Part shown: positions 1 through 7,700 of the stretch, one piece after another | Numbering within the stretch: position 1 is the first letter of the stretch | Layout: every line of letters begins with the position of its first letter | DNA from: an uncultured Acidimicrobiaceae bacterium | GTDB lineage: Bacteria; Actinomycetota; Acidimicrobiia; Acidimicrobiales; RAAP-2 | Direction: 5' to 3' | DNA length: 10,062 nucleotides | Assembly (NCBI GenBank): GCA_937894805.1 | Contig: CALAYR010000029.1 | Location: 1 to 10,062, forward strand | Notes under the pieces: model-generated | Told to the model about the DNA's origin: nothing | Database searches by the model: none | What the model saw: only the letters and a program-made list of their open reading frames with translations | Program-made: the position numbers and the translations under genes

Positions 1-1695
1 TCGGGCGGTACGCCAGATTCCTACACCGTGTCCTCAGCTGGACTCACTGACTGTGTTGTGGACGTGGTAACGAATCCTTCGGCTGCTCTGTCCTGCACCT
101 TTACGGGACTGACCAATGGCACCTCCTACAGCTTCTCGGTCACCGCATCGTCATCGTCAGATGGTGACGGCTCGAGCAGTTCGGTGGCGGCAACGCCGTA
201 CGGACTCCCAGCATCGCCGACCGGACTCACGGCCACGCCCGGCAATGGATCTGTGGTCTTGGAGTGGAATGCCGTAACCAGCCTGGGTGGCGGCACGCTC
301 ACGCGGTATGTCGTGACTGCGTATAACGGCGCGGGACAGGCCGTTGGGACCTGCACATCGACGAGCGCAACCCACTGCACCATCACCGGACTTACCAATG
401 GCACCGCGTACACATTCAAAGTGACAACCGAGGCAACTGGTGGCACTTCAGTTGCTTCGTCGCCCACGGCGTCCGTGACGCCCCAGGCCACCGCGCCAGG
501 TGCCCCGACCAACGTGACAGCGGCCTCTGGAAACGGAGAGGCCACGGTCTCCTGGACGGCGCCCGTCAGTGACGGCGGAGAATCCATCGACGGTTACATC
601 GTGACTTCGTCACCCGGTGGACTTACCTGCACGGCCGTGGCGCCCGACACGACGTGCACCATCACGGGGCTAACGAATGGCACGGCCTACACCTTCACGG
701 TGGTCGCGAGCAACAACATCGGCGCCTCGGACCCATCCAGTTCCAGTAACTCGGTGACGCCAGCGGCCGGTCCGTCGGCACCCGATCGTGCACAGGTGAC
801 TCCTGGTAACCACAGTGCCACCATCAACTGGAAGACGCCCGTTGATGGCGTTACACCGAACCGTTACGTAGTGACGATGAACCCCGGTGGCCGTACCTGC
901 ACCGTGGACCTCACTATTCACCCCAGCGCAGCTCTGGCCTGCACCTTCACGGGACTTACCAACGGTGTGAACTACTCCTTCACCATCGCGGCATTCACCG
1001 CCAATGGCATGAGTGCTAGCGACACGGTCTACGCCACGCCGGGTACTACTCCGACGAAGCCCAGCGCTCCTCGAGGCGTGAAGTTCCGCGGATCCGTTGC
1101 TGGCGTTGGCACCGTGACCTGGAAGGTTTCGGGTTCGAACGGTGGATCGGCTATCACGAAGTACATGGTCTACGTAACGGGTACCCGTTACGCGAAGTCC
1201 TGCACCGTGAACATGGCGGCTAACCCCAACGCCGCACTGACCTGCTCGGTACGTGGCCTTAAGCCCAAGCGCTTCTACAACTTCCGTGTGAAGGCCGTAA
1301 ATGACTATGGACAAGCACTGAGCCCCAAGGCTCGTCAGGCCATTGACACGGTCATCCGGGTCGTTTCCTTCGGAGTCGGTAAGACGACGATGTGGAGCGG
1401 ACTCTCCCGCCAAGCCTTCATCACCGCGGGCTACATCAAGAAGTTCAAGTACACCAAGGTGACGTTGACCGGTTACACCAACCCCGGTGGCACCTTGGCG
1501 GGCCGCACCCGCTTCACCCAGCAGCGCGCACTTACAGTGGCGAACTACTTCAACCGTCAGCTCCGCGCCATGGGTGTCAAGAACGTCACGGTGATCGCCG
1601 TGGGAACGGGCGCCTCGATTTACAAGGGACCTTCACTGACGCCACTGCAGCGGAAGAAGAACCGTTCGGTAGCGACGTTGCTGTCCTACAAGTAA
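1..1695 (+). CDS. FN3-repeat surface protein with C-terminal OmpA-like domain (5' end outside window)
   Basis: The frame is open from base 1, so the true start and any signal peptide lie upstream; the first in-window ATG/GTG is not trusted as a start. The 564 visible residues hold one partial and four complete fibronectin type III modules, with module starts near nt 205, 496, 769 and 1060, each carrying the typical W (SW/EW/NW/TW), an NGxxYxF-like turn and a closing VTP/ATP strand. Every module has a Cys pair, one Cys before and one directly before the TGL/RGL turn. From about nt 1345 the last ~115 residues resemble a divergent OmpA-like domain: VTLTGYTNPGG, an Arg-Ala helix (QQRALTVANYF), MGVKNVTVIAVGTG and a closing KNRSVATLLSY. 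The usual TD Asp is Asn. The C-terminal third is rich in Lys/Arg. Probably secreted and wall-associated; the function is inferred, not shown. An intrinsic terminator follows directly. Confidence 0.85.
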   Translation, partial: SGGTPDSYTVSSAGLTDCVVDVVTNPSAALSCTFTGLTNGTSYSFSVTASSSSDGDGSSSSVAATPYGLPASPTGLTATPGNGSVVLEWNAVTSLGGGTLTRYVVTAYNGAGQAVGTCTSTSATHCTITGLTNGTAYTFKVTTEATGGTSVASSPTASVTPQATAPGAPTNVTAASGNGEATVSWTAPVSDGGESIDGYIVTSSPGGLTCTAVAPDTTCTITGLTNGTAYTFTVVASNNIGASDPSSSSNSVTPAAGPSAPDRAQVTPGNHSATINWKTPVDGVTPNRYVVTMNPGGRTCTVDLTIHPSAALACTFTGLTNGVNYSFTIAAFTANGMSASDTVYATPGTTPTKPSAPRGVKFRGSVAGVGTVTWKVSGSNGGSAITKYMVYVTGTRYAKSCTVNMAANPNAALTCSVRGLKPKRFYNFRVKAVNDYGQALSPKARQAIDTVIRVVSFGVGKTTMWSGLSRQAFITAGYIKKFKYTKVTLTGYTNPGGTLAGRTRFTQQRALTVANYFNRQLRAMGVKNVTVIAVGTGASIYKGPSLTPLQRKKNRSVATLLSYK

Positions 1696-1704
1696 TCCCA
1701 CTAT

Positions 1705-1747
1705 CGAGAGAGCCCCGGTCCGTAAGGATCGGGGTTTTCTCGTTTTT
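1705..1747 (+). terminator. Rho-independent terminator of the first FN3 gene
   Basis: Nine-base-pair GC-rich stem CCCCGGTCC (1713-1721) with GGATCGGGG (1726-1734), one G-U wobble, and tetraloop GTAA. The stem can be prolonged downward by eight more pairs (1705-1712 with 1735-1742), two of them wobble. It is followed by TTTTCTCGTTTTT. It begins 10 nt after the stop codon. Confidence 0.9.
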
Positions 1748-1887
1748 AAGTACCAGAGACATCCACCTGCCTGGAAGAGATACCGCGCCGATGACACCTC
1801 ACTCGCTTCCATGGTGAAATCAGCATCGCCAGTACTCCAAAGTCCCAACATCCGTCCCTGGTATTCGTAAGATAACGAGGAGCTATC

Positions 1888-1893
1888 AAGGAG
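1888..1893 (+). promoter_or_regulatory. Shine-Dalgarno of the SDR gene
   Basis: AAGGAG followed by a 4-nt spacer to the ATG at 1898. The spacer is short but the match is strong and fixes this start. No convincing -35/-10 pair was found in 1748-1880. Confidence 0.7.
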
Positions 1894-1897
1894 TTCT

Positions 1898-2923
1898 ATG
1901 ACGTCCGTTTTCATCTCTGGTGCCAGTGGTTACATCGGTAAGCACATCACCCTGCAACTGTTGAACCAGGGCTACACCGTTCGAGCGTCCGTTCGTTCAC
2001 AGGCGAAGGCCGACGAAGTTATTGCCGCAGTAACACCACGTCTCGCTAACGCGGCCGCTATCAACTCCCTGTCGTTCGTGGAGCTCGACTTGCTCAGTGA
2101 TGCCGGCTGGACGGAAGCATTGCAGGGCATTGATGTCTTGATGCACACGGCCTCACCATTCTCGATTGACAAAATTAAGGATGAGAACGTCCTGATCCGC
2201 CCGGCAGTCGACGGAACGCTCCGCGCCCTTCGCGCAGCTCACGCCGCCGGCGTGAAGCGTGTCATTTTGACTTCTTCGGTCGCCGCGATTCAGGGTGTCG
2301 AGTTGGGTCAAGGTGCCACCGATTACGACGAGACGAACTGGACCGATGTCTCTTCGCCCCTTGGTCGCGATCCCTACACCAAGTCCAAGACACTCGCCGA
2401 GAGGGCTGCGTGGGACTATGTCGCTACTGAGGCACCCGAGATTGCCTTAACGACAATTAATCCCAGCATGGTCATGGGTGCACCACTCGATCGCAACTAC
2501 GGAACTTCCGTGAGTGTGCTTGAGCGCATCTTGGACGCTAAAGATCCCGCGATGCCCGACCTCACCTTCTCTGTTGTCGATGTGCAAGACGTGGCCATGA
2601 TGCACGTGAAGAGCATCAACATGAAGGAAACCGAGGGTCAGCGTTACATCGCCGCGTCCAGCCCGATTACGTTCGTTGAAATCGCCAAATTGCTAAAGCG
2701 AACCTTCCCCAACAAGAAAATCGTGACACGTCAGGCACCGAAGGCATTAATCCTCCTGCTCGCCCTCTTTGATGCCCAGATCAAGTCCATCGTTCCATCG
2801 TTGGGTAAGCCAGTGCGAATCAGTTCTAAGAAGGCGCAGGCCGCCTTTGCCTTTGACTTTATCGACGTCGAACAGTCAATCGTAGAAACGGGCACGTTCC
2901 TGATGGCGAAGACCGGCAAATAG
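1898..2923 (+). CDS. Extended short-chain dehydrogenase/reductase (dihydroflavonol-4-reductase-like)
   Basis: 341 aa, the usual length for this family. The N-terminal Rossmann fold shows GASGYIG (residues 8-14), the glycine motif of extended SDRs, followed by a basic VRASVRS strand end (residues 28-34), as in NADPH-preferring dihydroflavonol reductase/aldehyde reductase-like enzymes. The substrate-side motif HTASPF (83-88), the catalytic Ser in LTSS (124-127) and the YxxxK pair Tyr160/Lys164 in DPYTKSK are all present, so the active site looks intact. Expected role: NAD(P)H-dependent reduction of a ketone or aldehyde, or the reverse oxidation, in the cytosol; the substrate cannot be told. The gene is single on the + strand, after the terminator of the FN3 gene, and converges with the dioxygenase gene, leaving only 18 nt between the stops. 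No signal peptide or membrane segment is evident. Confidence 0.9.
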   Translation: MTSVFISGASGYIGKHITLQLLNQGYTVRASVRSQAKADEVIAAVTPRLANAAAINSLSFVELDLLSDAGWTEALQGIDVLMHTASPFSIDKIKDENVLIRPAVDGTLRALRAAHAAGVKRVILTSSVAAIQGVELGQGATDYDETNWTDVSSPLGRDPYTKSKTLAERAAWDYVATEAPEIALTTINPSMVMGAPLDRNYGTSVSVLERILDAKDPAMPDLTFSVVDVQDVAMMHVKSINMKETEGQRYIAASSPITFVEIAKLLKRTFPNKKIVTRQAPKALILLLALFDAQIKSIVPSLGKPVRISSKKAQAAFAFDFIDVEQSIVETGTFLMAKTGK

Positions 2924-2941
2924 CCGCATCTTCAAATCCCC

Positions 2942-3886
2942 CTACCGGGGCTGTTCACCGACGATGCTGGCCCGCTCCATGACACGGCGCTGCGGCCAGT
3001 AGTCGCTGAGGGCGAAGTGTTGCACCGCGCGGTTGTCCCAAAAGGCCACCGAATGTGCTTCCCACTGGAAACGGCACTGGTACTCGAGCACGTTGGCCTG
3101 TGAGCTTAAGAAGTCAATGAGGTCATGGCTCTCGGCCGGACTTAATCCAACGATGGACTCCGTGAATGCCCGGTTGACGTATATCAACTTTTTGCCCGTC
3201 TCGCCGTGGGTGCGAACGACGGGCTGGACCGTGGGGGGATACTTCTCGTGCATGGCGGCACGTCCCGCGTCGTCAAGGGTGTGTCCGAAGGCCTTGGTGA
3301 AGTCGTTGACGGCCTTGAGGTCGGCAATCTGATCCTTCATCTTCTGGCTGAGACCTTCGTAGGCCGCGTACATGTCGCAGAAGGAGGTGTCGCCTCCGAT
3401 GGGTGGAATTTCAATGGCGTGGAGCACGGCTGCGGCCGAGGGGAGTGCCCGCCACGGAACGTCGGAGTGCCAAACGTTTTCGAAGCCACCGACGGTGGCT
3501 TCCTTCTCAAAACGGACCAGTTCGGGCTGGCTGGTGTTGGCGGGAATAAAGGGGTGAATCTCGAGGTCGCCAAATCGACGGGCAAAGGCAACGTGCTCTG
3601 CGGGAGTCAGAGGCTGGTTGCGGAAGAAAATGACTTTGAAGTCGAGCAAGCAGCGACGCAGTTCGGCCACGAGTTCATCGCTGATGGGCTTGGTGATGTC
3701 GACACCATCGACGATGCCACCGATGGTGGCCCCCAGTTGCTTGACGGTGAAGCCGGAGTAGGTCAACGTGCTGAGCCGCTCGCGCTCTTCGGCCAAGTGA
3801 GTCACTGGGCCCACCATGACCTTGAAGGGCTGAAGCTTGACGCGCTGGGGCTTCACAATGGCGGCGGGATCAACAATGCTGGTCAC
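2942..3886 (-). CDS. TauD/TfdA-family Fe(II)/2-oxoglutarate-dependent dioxygenase
   Basis: 314 aa from a GTG start at 3886, preceded by AAGGAG six bases upstream. The fold aligns with TauD from about residue 46 onward (FTVKQLGATIGGIVDGVD). The iron ligands are visible as WHSD (His140, Asp142) and the distal His290 in FWDNRAVQH; Arg305 sits 15 residues after His290, the same spacing as His255-Arg270 in E. coli TauD, and would bind 2-oxoglutarate. Compared with taurine-binding residues of TauD, the IHP His (His111) and the Phe of FTKAF and VNRAFT are kept, but TauD Tyr73 is replaced by Ile114, so taurine is not a safe substrate call; another sulfonate or a carboxylate such as a TfdA-type substrate is possible. 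A 40-residue N-terminal extension is unusual. The upstream same-strand TetR gene is a likely regulator, 134 nt away. Confidence 0.9.
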   Translation of the reverse strand: MTSIVDPAAIVKPQRVKLQPFKVMVGPVTHLAEERERLSTLTYSGFTVKQLGATIGGIVDGVDITKPISDELVAELRRCLLDFKVIFFRNQPLTPAEHVAFARRFGDLEIHPFIPANTSQPELVRFEKEATVGGFENVWHSDVPWRALPSAAAVLHAIEIPPIGGDTSFCDMYAAYEGLSQKMKDQIADLKAVNDFTKAFGHTLDDAGRAAMHEKYPPTVQPVVRTHGETGKKLIYVNRAFTESIVGLSPAESHDLIDFLSSQANVLEYQCRFQWEAHSVAFWDNRAVQHFALSDYWPQRRVMERASIVGEQPR

Positions 3887-3892
3887 TGGGTT

Positions 3893-3898
3893 CTCCTT
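3893..3898 (-). promoter_or_regulatory. Shine-Dalgarno of the dioxygenase gene
   Basis: On the minus strand AAGGAG, with a 6-nt spacer (AACCCA) to the GTG at 3886-3884. This decides for GTG rather than a later internal ATG. Confidence 0.8.
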
Positions 3899-3912
3899 GG
3901 GGACAAATGAAA

Positions 3913-3918
3913 ATTATC
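3913..3918 (-). promoter_or_regulatory. Candidate -10 of the dioxygenase gene
   Basis: GATAAT on the minus strand (5 of 6 to TATAAT) would give a leader of roughly 20 nt containing the Shine-Dalgarno. The -35 is weak (TTGGCG at 15-nt spacing). The hexamer overlaps the heptamer TATCAGT at 3915-3921, which also occurs in the arms of the inverted repeat at 4677-4719. Confidence 0.4.
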
Positions 3919-3969
3919 AGTATCGAGTCGGCCCGCCAACCGCGTTCAACTACGAGCTCATTGGCCACA

Positions 3970-3999
3970 TTAGGTCCGTCTGTAGTTTTGGAGACCTAA
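3970..3999. repeat. Inverted repeat upstream of the dioxygenase gene
   Basis: TTAGGTC (3970-3976) and its exact complement GACCTAA (3993-3999), 16 nt apart, between the TetR stop and the dioxygenase promoter. It could be a regulator site. There is no T-tract on either strand, so a terminator is unlikely. Confidence 0.4.
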
Positions 4000-4020
4000 C
4001 GACAATTTGGCGGCCGCTCT

Positions 4021-4617
4021 TTAATGCTCGCCTGGTGTCGCGTCCCAGCCCAGATCTCGTTCAAGAAGCGGCAAAGCACGACGAAGCGCTCGGGTCATTT
4101 CAAGCACGTCGGCGATTTGTTCCTCGGTGAAGGTATGAGTCGTGCCGAGCACTGCGAAGCCCTCGAAGGCGAACCTGAAAATTTCAGAGAGAGCAGCGTT
4201 GGCGCGAAAGGAAGCTGGCGCCACGTTGGTTTGCCAGGCGAGAAGCGCCTGGCCGCCGGGGGAATCCATTGAGGTCCTGAAGAGTTCGGGATCGGCTCCA
4301 TTTGCCAGACACCAGGCCACCAGTTTCGAACGCAAAATGAGTTCTGGCTGTGAAAAGACCACCTCGGCACCAGAAGAGGTTTCCGTAAGTGATTGTTGGG
4401 CTAGCTCGTACGCCACGGCGGCAAACAGTCCCGTCATGGAGCCGAAGATCCGCGAAATCGTTGGGGCGTGGACGCCCGCGAGCGAGGCGATCTTGCGAGA
4501 TGAGACTTCGTTGAAATCGCCGGCGCGAAGCAGGGTGATTGTGGCCTCAATGATGCGCCGTTCGGACTCTTCGCGTGAAATACGAGGAGCGTAGGTGCGC
4601 GGCTGCGATGTACTCAT
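4021..4617 (-). CDS. TetR-family transcriptional regulator
   Basis: 198 aa, typical for TetR proteins. The N-terminal DNA-binding domain spans about residues 16-66: EESERRIIEATITLL (helix 1), then the helix-turn-helix SSRKIASLAGVHAPTISRIF (39-58) and the helix-4 start GSMTGLFAAVAYEL. The rest is a divergent all-helical ligand/dimer domain whose ligand cannot be guessed. The start is the ATG at 4617; no Shine-Dalgarno is seen, but TAGCAT on the minus strand (4632-4627) lies 9 nt before it, so the transcript may have a leader of only 1-3 nt. It lies upstream of the dioxygenase on the same strand and diverges from the NHL/FN3 gene at 4739. By position and shared motifs it probably represses itself and the dioxygenase; the effect on the divergent gene is less certain. 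Confidence 0.88.
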   Translation of the reverse strand: MSTSQPRTYAPRISREESERRIIEATITLLRAGDFNEVSSRKIASLAGVHAPTISRIFGSMTGLFAAVAYELAQQSLTETSSGAEVVFSQPELILRSKLVAWCLANGADPELFRTSMDSPGGQALLAWQTNVAPASFRANAALSEIFRFAFEGFAVLGTTHTFTEEQIADVLEMTRALRRALPLLERDLGWDATPGEH

Positions 4618-4626
4618 TATGGGGAA

Positions 4627-4632
4627 ATGCTA
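4627..4632 (-). promoter_or_regulatory. Candidate -10 of the TetR gene (near-leaderless)
   Basis: TAGCAT on the minus strand fits the TANNNT form. It ends 9 nt before the ATG at 4617, which itself has no Shine-Dalgarno. No recognisable -35 at 17-18 nt. Confidence 0.4.
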
Positions 4633-4639
4633 CGCCACG

Positions 4640-4652
4640 GCTGAAAATCAGC
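4640..4652. promoter_or_regulatory. Candidate TetR operator, short palindrome
   Basis: GCTGA-AAA-TCAGC, a 13-bp palindrome of a size usual for TetR-family operators. It sits in the spacer region just upstream of the candidate TetR -10, a position suited to autorepression. Confidence 0.4.
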
Positions 4653-4676
4653 GATTTGTCCCCCCCTTATGGCAGA

Positions 4677-4719
4677 TTGCTATCAGTGTTATCAATAGAC
4701 TTTGTAGCACTGATAGCAA
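4677..4719. promoter_or_regulatory. 12-bp perfect inverted repeat in the divergent TetR/NHL-FN3 intergenic region
   Basis: TTGCTATCAGTG (4677-4688) and its exact complement CACTGATAGCAA (4708-4719) are separated by 19 nt, so the arm centres are 31 bp apart, close to three helical turns. There is no T-tract as expected of a terminator. The core heptamer TATCAGT recurs at 3915-3921 over the candidate dioxygenase -10. Most likely a paired operator for the adjacent TetR protein. Confidence 0.55.
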
Positions 4720-4727
4720 ACAACGTT

Positions 4728-4732
4728 AAGGA
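4728..4732 (+). promoter_or_regulatory. Shine-Dalgarno of the NHL/FN3 gene
   Basis: AAGGA with a 6-nt spacer to the GTG at 4739. Together with the signal peptide that begins at this codon, it fixes the start. Confidence 0.7.
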
Positions 4733-4738
4733 CTGAAC

Positions 4739-7700
4739 GTGCCACATCTTTCACTACCCCGCCGTCTCGCCATCATGTTGAGTATCACTGTCCTCATGAG
4801 CTCTTCGCTACTTGGCATTCTCGGGAGCACGCCAGCGAGGGCTGACCTCTCCGGTGGCGGCACGCTGAGCATTGTGGCGAGCGGCCTGAGCCAATTGGGG
4901 AGTACCGGAGCGGGGGTCGGCGGATTGCGAGGCGTCTGTGAAGACGCCAGTGGCAACATCATCTTTGCGAATAGAACACTTGGTCGAATCTATGAACTCA
5001 CCCAGGCGAGTGGCTTTCAGACCGTTGTGACTATTGCCGGAGTTGGGCAATCGGGGACGCTGGTCGCCGGTAATGCCACATCCAGCCCAATGACTGCTCC
5101 CAGCGGACTGGCCTGCCTCTCAGATGGCAGCATTCTCTTCTCAGCGAACTCGCAGATTGGTCGTTTGACACCATCGGGATCATCCTTCCTGCTGAGCGTC
5201 ATCGCCGGATCTGGCGGTTCGGGGAGCGTTGTCAACGGCGGGCTTGCCTCGGCTGCACCTCTCGGAGCACTGATCGGCATCGCGGTTGCACCCTCTGGCG
5301 TCATCTACACCGTCGACGCCACACTGAATCAGGTCTATTCGCTAACGCCGAGTGGGAATGGCTACGTGTTGAACATCATCGCCGGCACTGGTACGGCGGG
5401 CACTCCGACAGCGGGCCCTTCGCGCAGTAGCGCTATGAACAGCCCTACGGATATCGAGATACTGCCCTCCGGCGCCCTAGTGGTAAGTGACAGTAATAAC
5501 AATTACGTTGAACTGTTGACGTTGGTTGAAGGCAGTTGGCGAACCTCTCTCGTCGCCAACGTACCTACTCCGCGGGGCTTGGCGGTCGATAGCAGCGGCA
5601 ATCTCTACGTTGTCTTAACACCGGGCAACATCGTTATGGAATTTTTCGCACTGAGCCCGTCGAGCTTCGCGTCGTCACCATTCCCCGTAGTTGGGAATGG
5701 TACCGCCGGAATGTCCCAGTCTGGATCCGCAACGGCTACTTCCCTACGAGGTCCACGGTTCATTTCTTTTACGGCAACGGGGCACTTGCTGATTGGTGAT
5801 ACCGGTAATGCGGCAATCGAAAAGGTTGCCCCGAGTCCAACCGTCCCCGGACTGCCCTCGGTTACGGTGGCGCCAGTCACCGAGTCGGGCTCATTGACGT
5901 TCAATTGGTCAGTGAGTGACAACGGTGGAAGTGACATCCTTTCCTACCAGTGGTCGAGCGCGTGCTCGGGTTCGGGCAACGTCACGTCGGTCACCTGTAC
6001 CGGCCTCACAGGGGGAGAGACCTACGCCTTATATGTGACGGCTACGAATGCCAACGGCGTGAGCGGCGGGTCAACGGCTTCGGCCATGGCCGTTAGTACG
6101 CCTTCGGCGCCAGTTGATGTCAGCGTGACCTCTGGGGTCGGTTCACTTGACGTCTCATGGAGTGCTCCGAACAGCAACGGCGGCGCCCCAGTTACTTCGT
6201 ACACCGCAACCGCCACTGACTCATTCGGCAATTTCTCAACCTGCGCCGCCGGTCCCGGAATATCCTCCAACTGGACGGCTTGCTCGATGTACGGACTTTC
6301 GAACGGCACTGCCTACGCAGTTACCGTCACGGCAGCAAACTCGATCGGTTCATCGGGGTCCTCGCAGACTGTTACGGCTACAACACCAAACACTCCGGGT
6401 GCCCCCACCACCGTCAGCGCCACCTCGAATGCCAGCACGCAGTCCGTAGTGAGCTGGACCGCCCCGAGCTCCGATGGCGGCTCAGCCATCACCGCCTACG
6501 TCGTTTCCTACTCCGGTGACGGTGGCCAGACCTGGCAGAACGCCACTACCTCGGTGACCTCGTCACCCTTCAGCGTGACGGGCCTCACCAACGGCACCTC
6601 CTACCAGTTCCGCGTCGCGGCGACCAACGCCGTGGGCACTGGATCGTTCTCAGGTCCCGACGCTTCCGGAACACCCGCCACCACTCCCGGCCTTCCTAGG
6701 CACGTTGTCGTGAACTCGGGCATTGGCCAGCTCGAAGTCTCCTGGACCGCACCATTAGACAACGGCGGCACGACGGTGACTGGGTATCGCGCAACGGCGA
6801 CTGATGCGAACGGAACCAGCGTTAGTTGTTCGACTGCTGTCAACGTGAACATTCCACCGACTACATGCACAATTAGCGGTTTGGTCAATGGAACGTCGTA
6901 CGTCGTAGAAGTGCTTGCAATCAATGCGGTTGGTAGCTCGACTCCTGCTACGAGCGACGCGATCGTAACCGCGACTGTGCCGAGCGCTCCTACACCGGTC
7001 TCATTGGTGCCGGGGAATCGCACCATTACAGTCTCGTGGAGTGCTCCCTCAAACAATGGTGGCGCCGAAGTAACGAGTTACGTCGCCACAGCCACTGATG
7101 GGAACGGCACTAGCTTTTCCTGCACCACCGAGGCTGGACTTAGTTCGACCTGCACCATTTCCGGCCTCGCTGTTGGCGCTACGTATGACGTGACTATTCA
7201 GGCACGCAACGTCGTGGGCACCTCAGCTACCGCTCGTAGCGGCTCAACTACCACCTTCACGGCCCCGAGTGCGCCCGTGATTGTGTCGTCCGTCGGTGGT
7301 CCTAATCGCGTAGTGCTGACGTGGTCGGCTCCGCTCCAGTCTGGCGGCCTTCTGGTGACCTCGTACACCGCTAGTGATGGCCAAGGGCACAGTTGTACGA
7401 CGGCGACGACTAGCTGCGCGATACGCGGCCTCGTAAACGGCCGCCACTACACCTTCTCGGTGACTGCGACGAGTGCCGTTGGAACCTCGGCCGCACGTTC
7501 GTTTGTCTCAGTTACTCCACTGGGTGCCAACATCAGTACTCGTGTTGCCGGCTTTGCCCAGTTTTCCTCAACGGTGACGCCGTCTATGACCACCCAAATT
7601 GCGCGCGCAGCGCTGTCGATCTCGTTGACTGGGCGAAAGTCCGTAACGATTCGCGGCTACGGCAATATTGGCACTAGCAAATCGTTGCAGTTGGCGCGAG

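Noticed and set aside
670..1413. Open frame of 247 codons on the - strand, and other long frames inside both FN3 genes
   Set aside because: They mirror the FN3-coding strand, show no domain pattern and have no ribosome binding site.
1392..1817. Open frame of 141 codons on the + strand crossing the end of the FN3 gene
   Set aside because: It overlaps the OmpA-like coding region and runs through the intrinsic terminator; the sequence is low in recognisable structure.
1860..1880. Possible -10 TAAGAT (1868-1873) before the SDR gene
   Set aside because: Only 4 of 6 matches and no -35 at a usable distance.
2938..2950. Small hairpin CCCC/GGGG between the converging SDR and dioxygenase genes
   Set aside because: Only 4 bp with no T-tract on either strand; too weak to call a terminator.
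3206..3910. Open frame of 234 codons on the + strand
   Set aside because: Complementary-strand shadow of the dioxygenase gene, whose active-site residues, Shine-Dalgarno and length are convincing.
2942..4617. Naming the dioxygenase tauD
   Set aside because: No taurine transporter (tauABC) genes are nearby and one taurine-contact position differs; family-level naming only.
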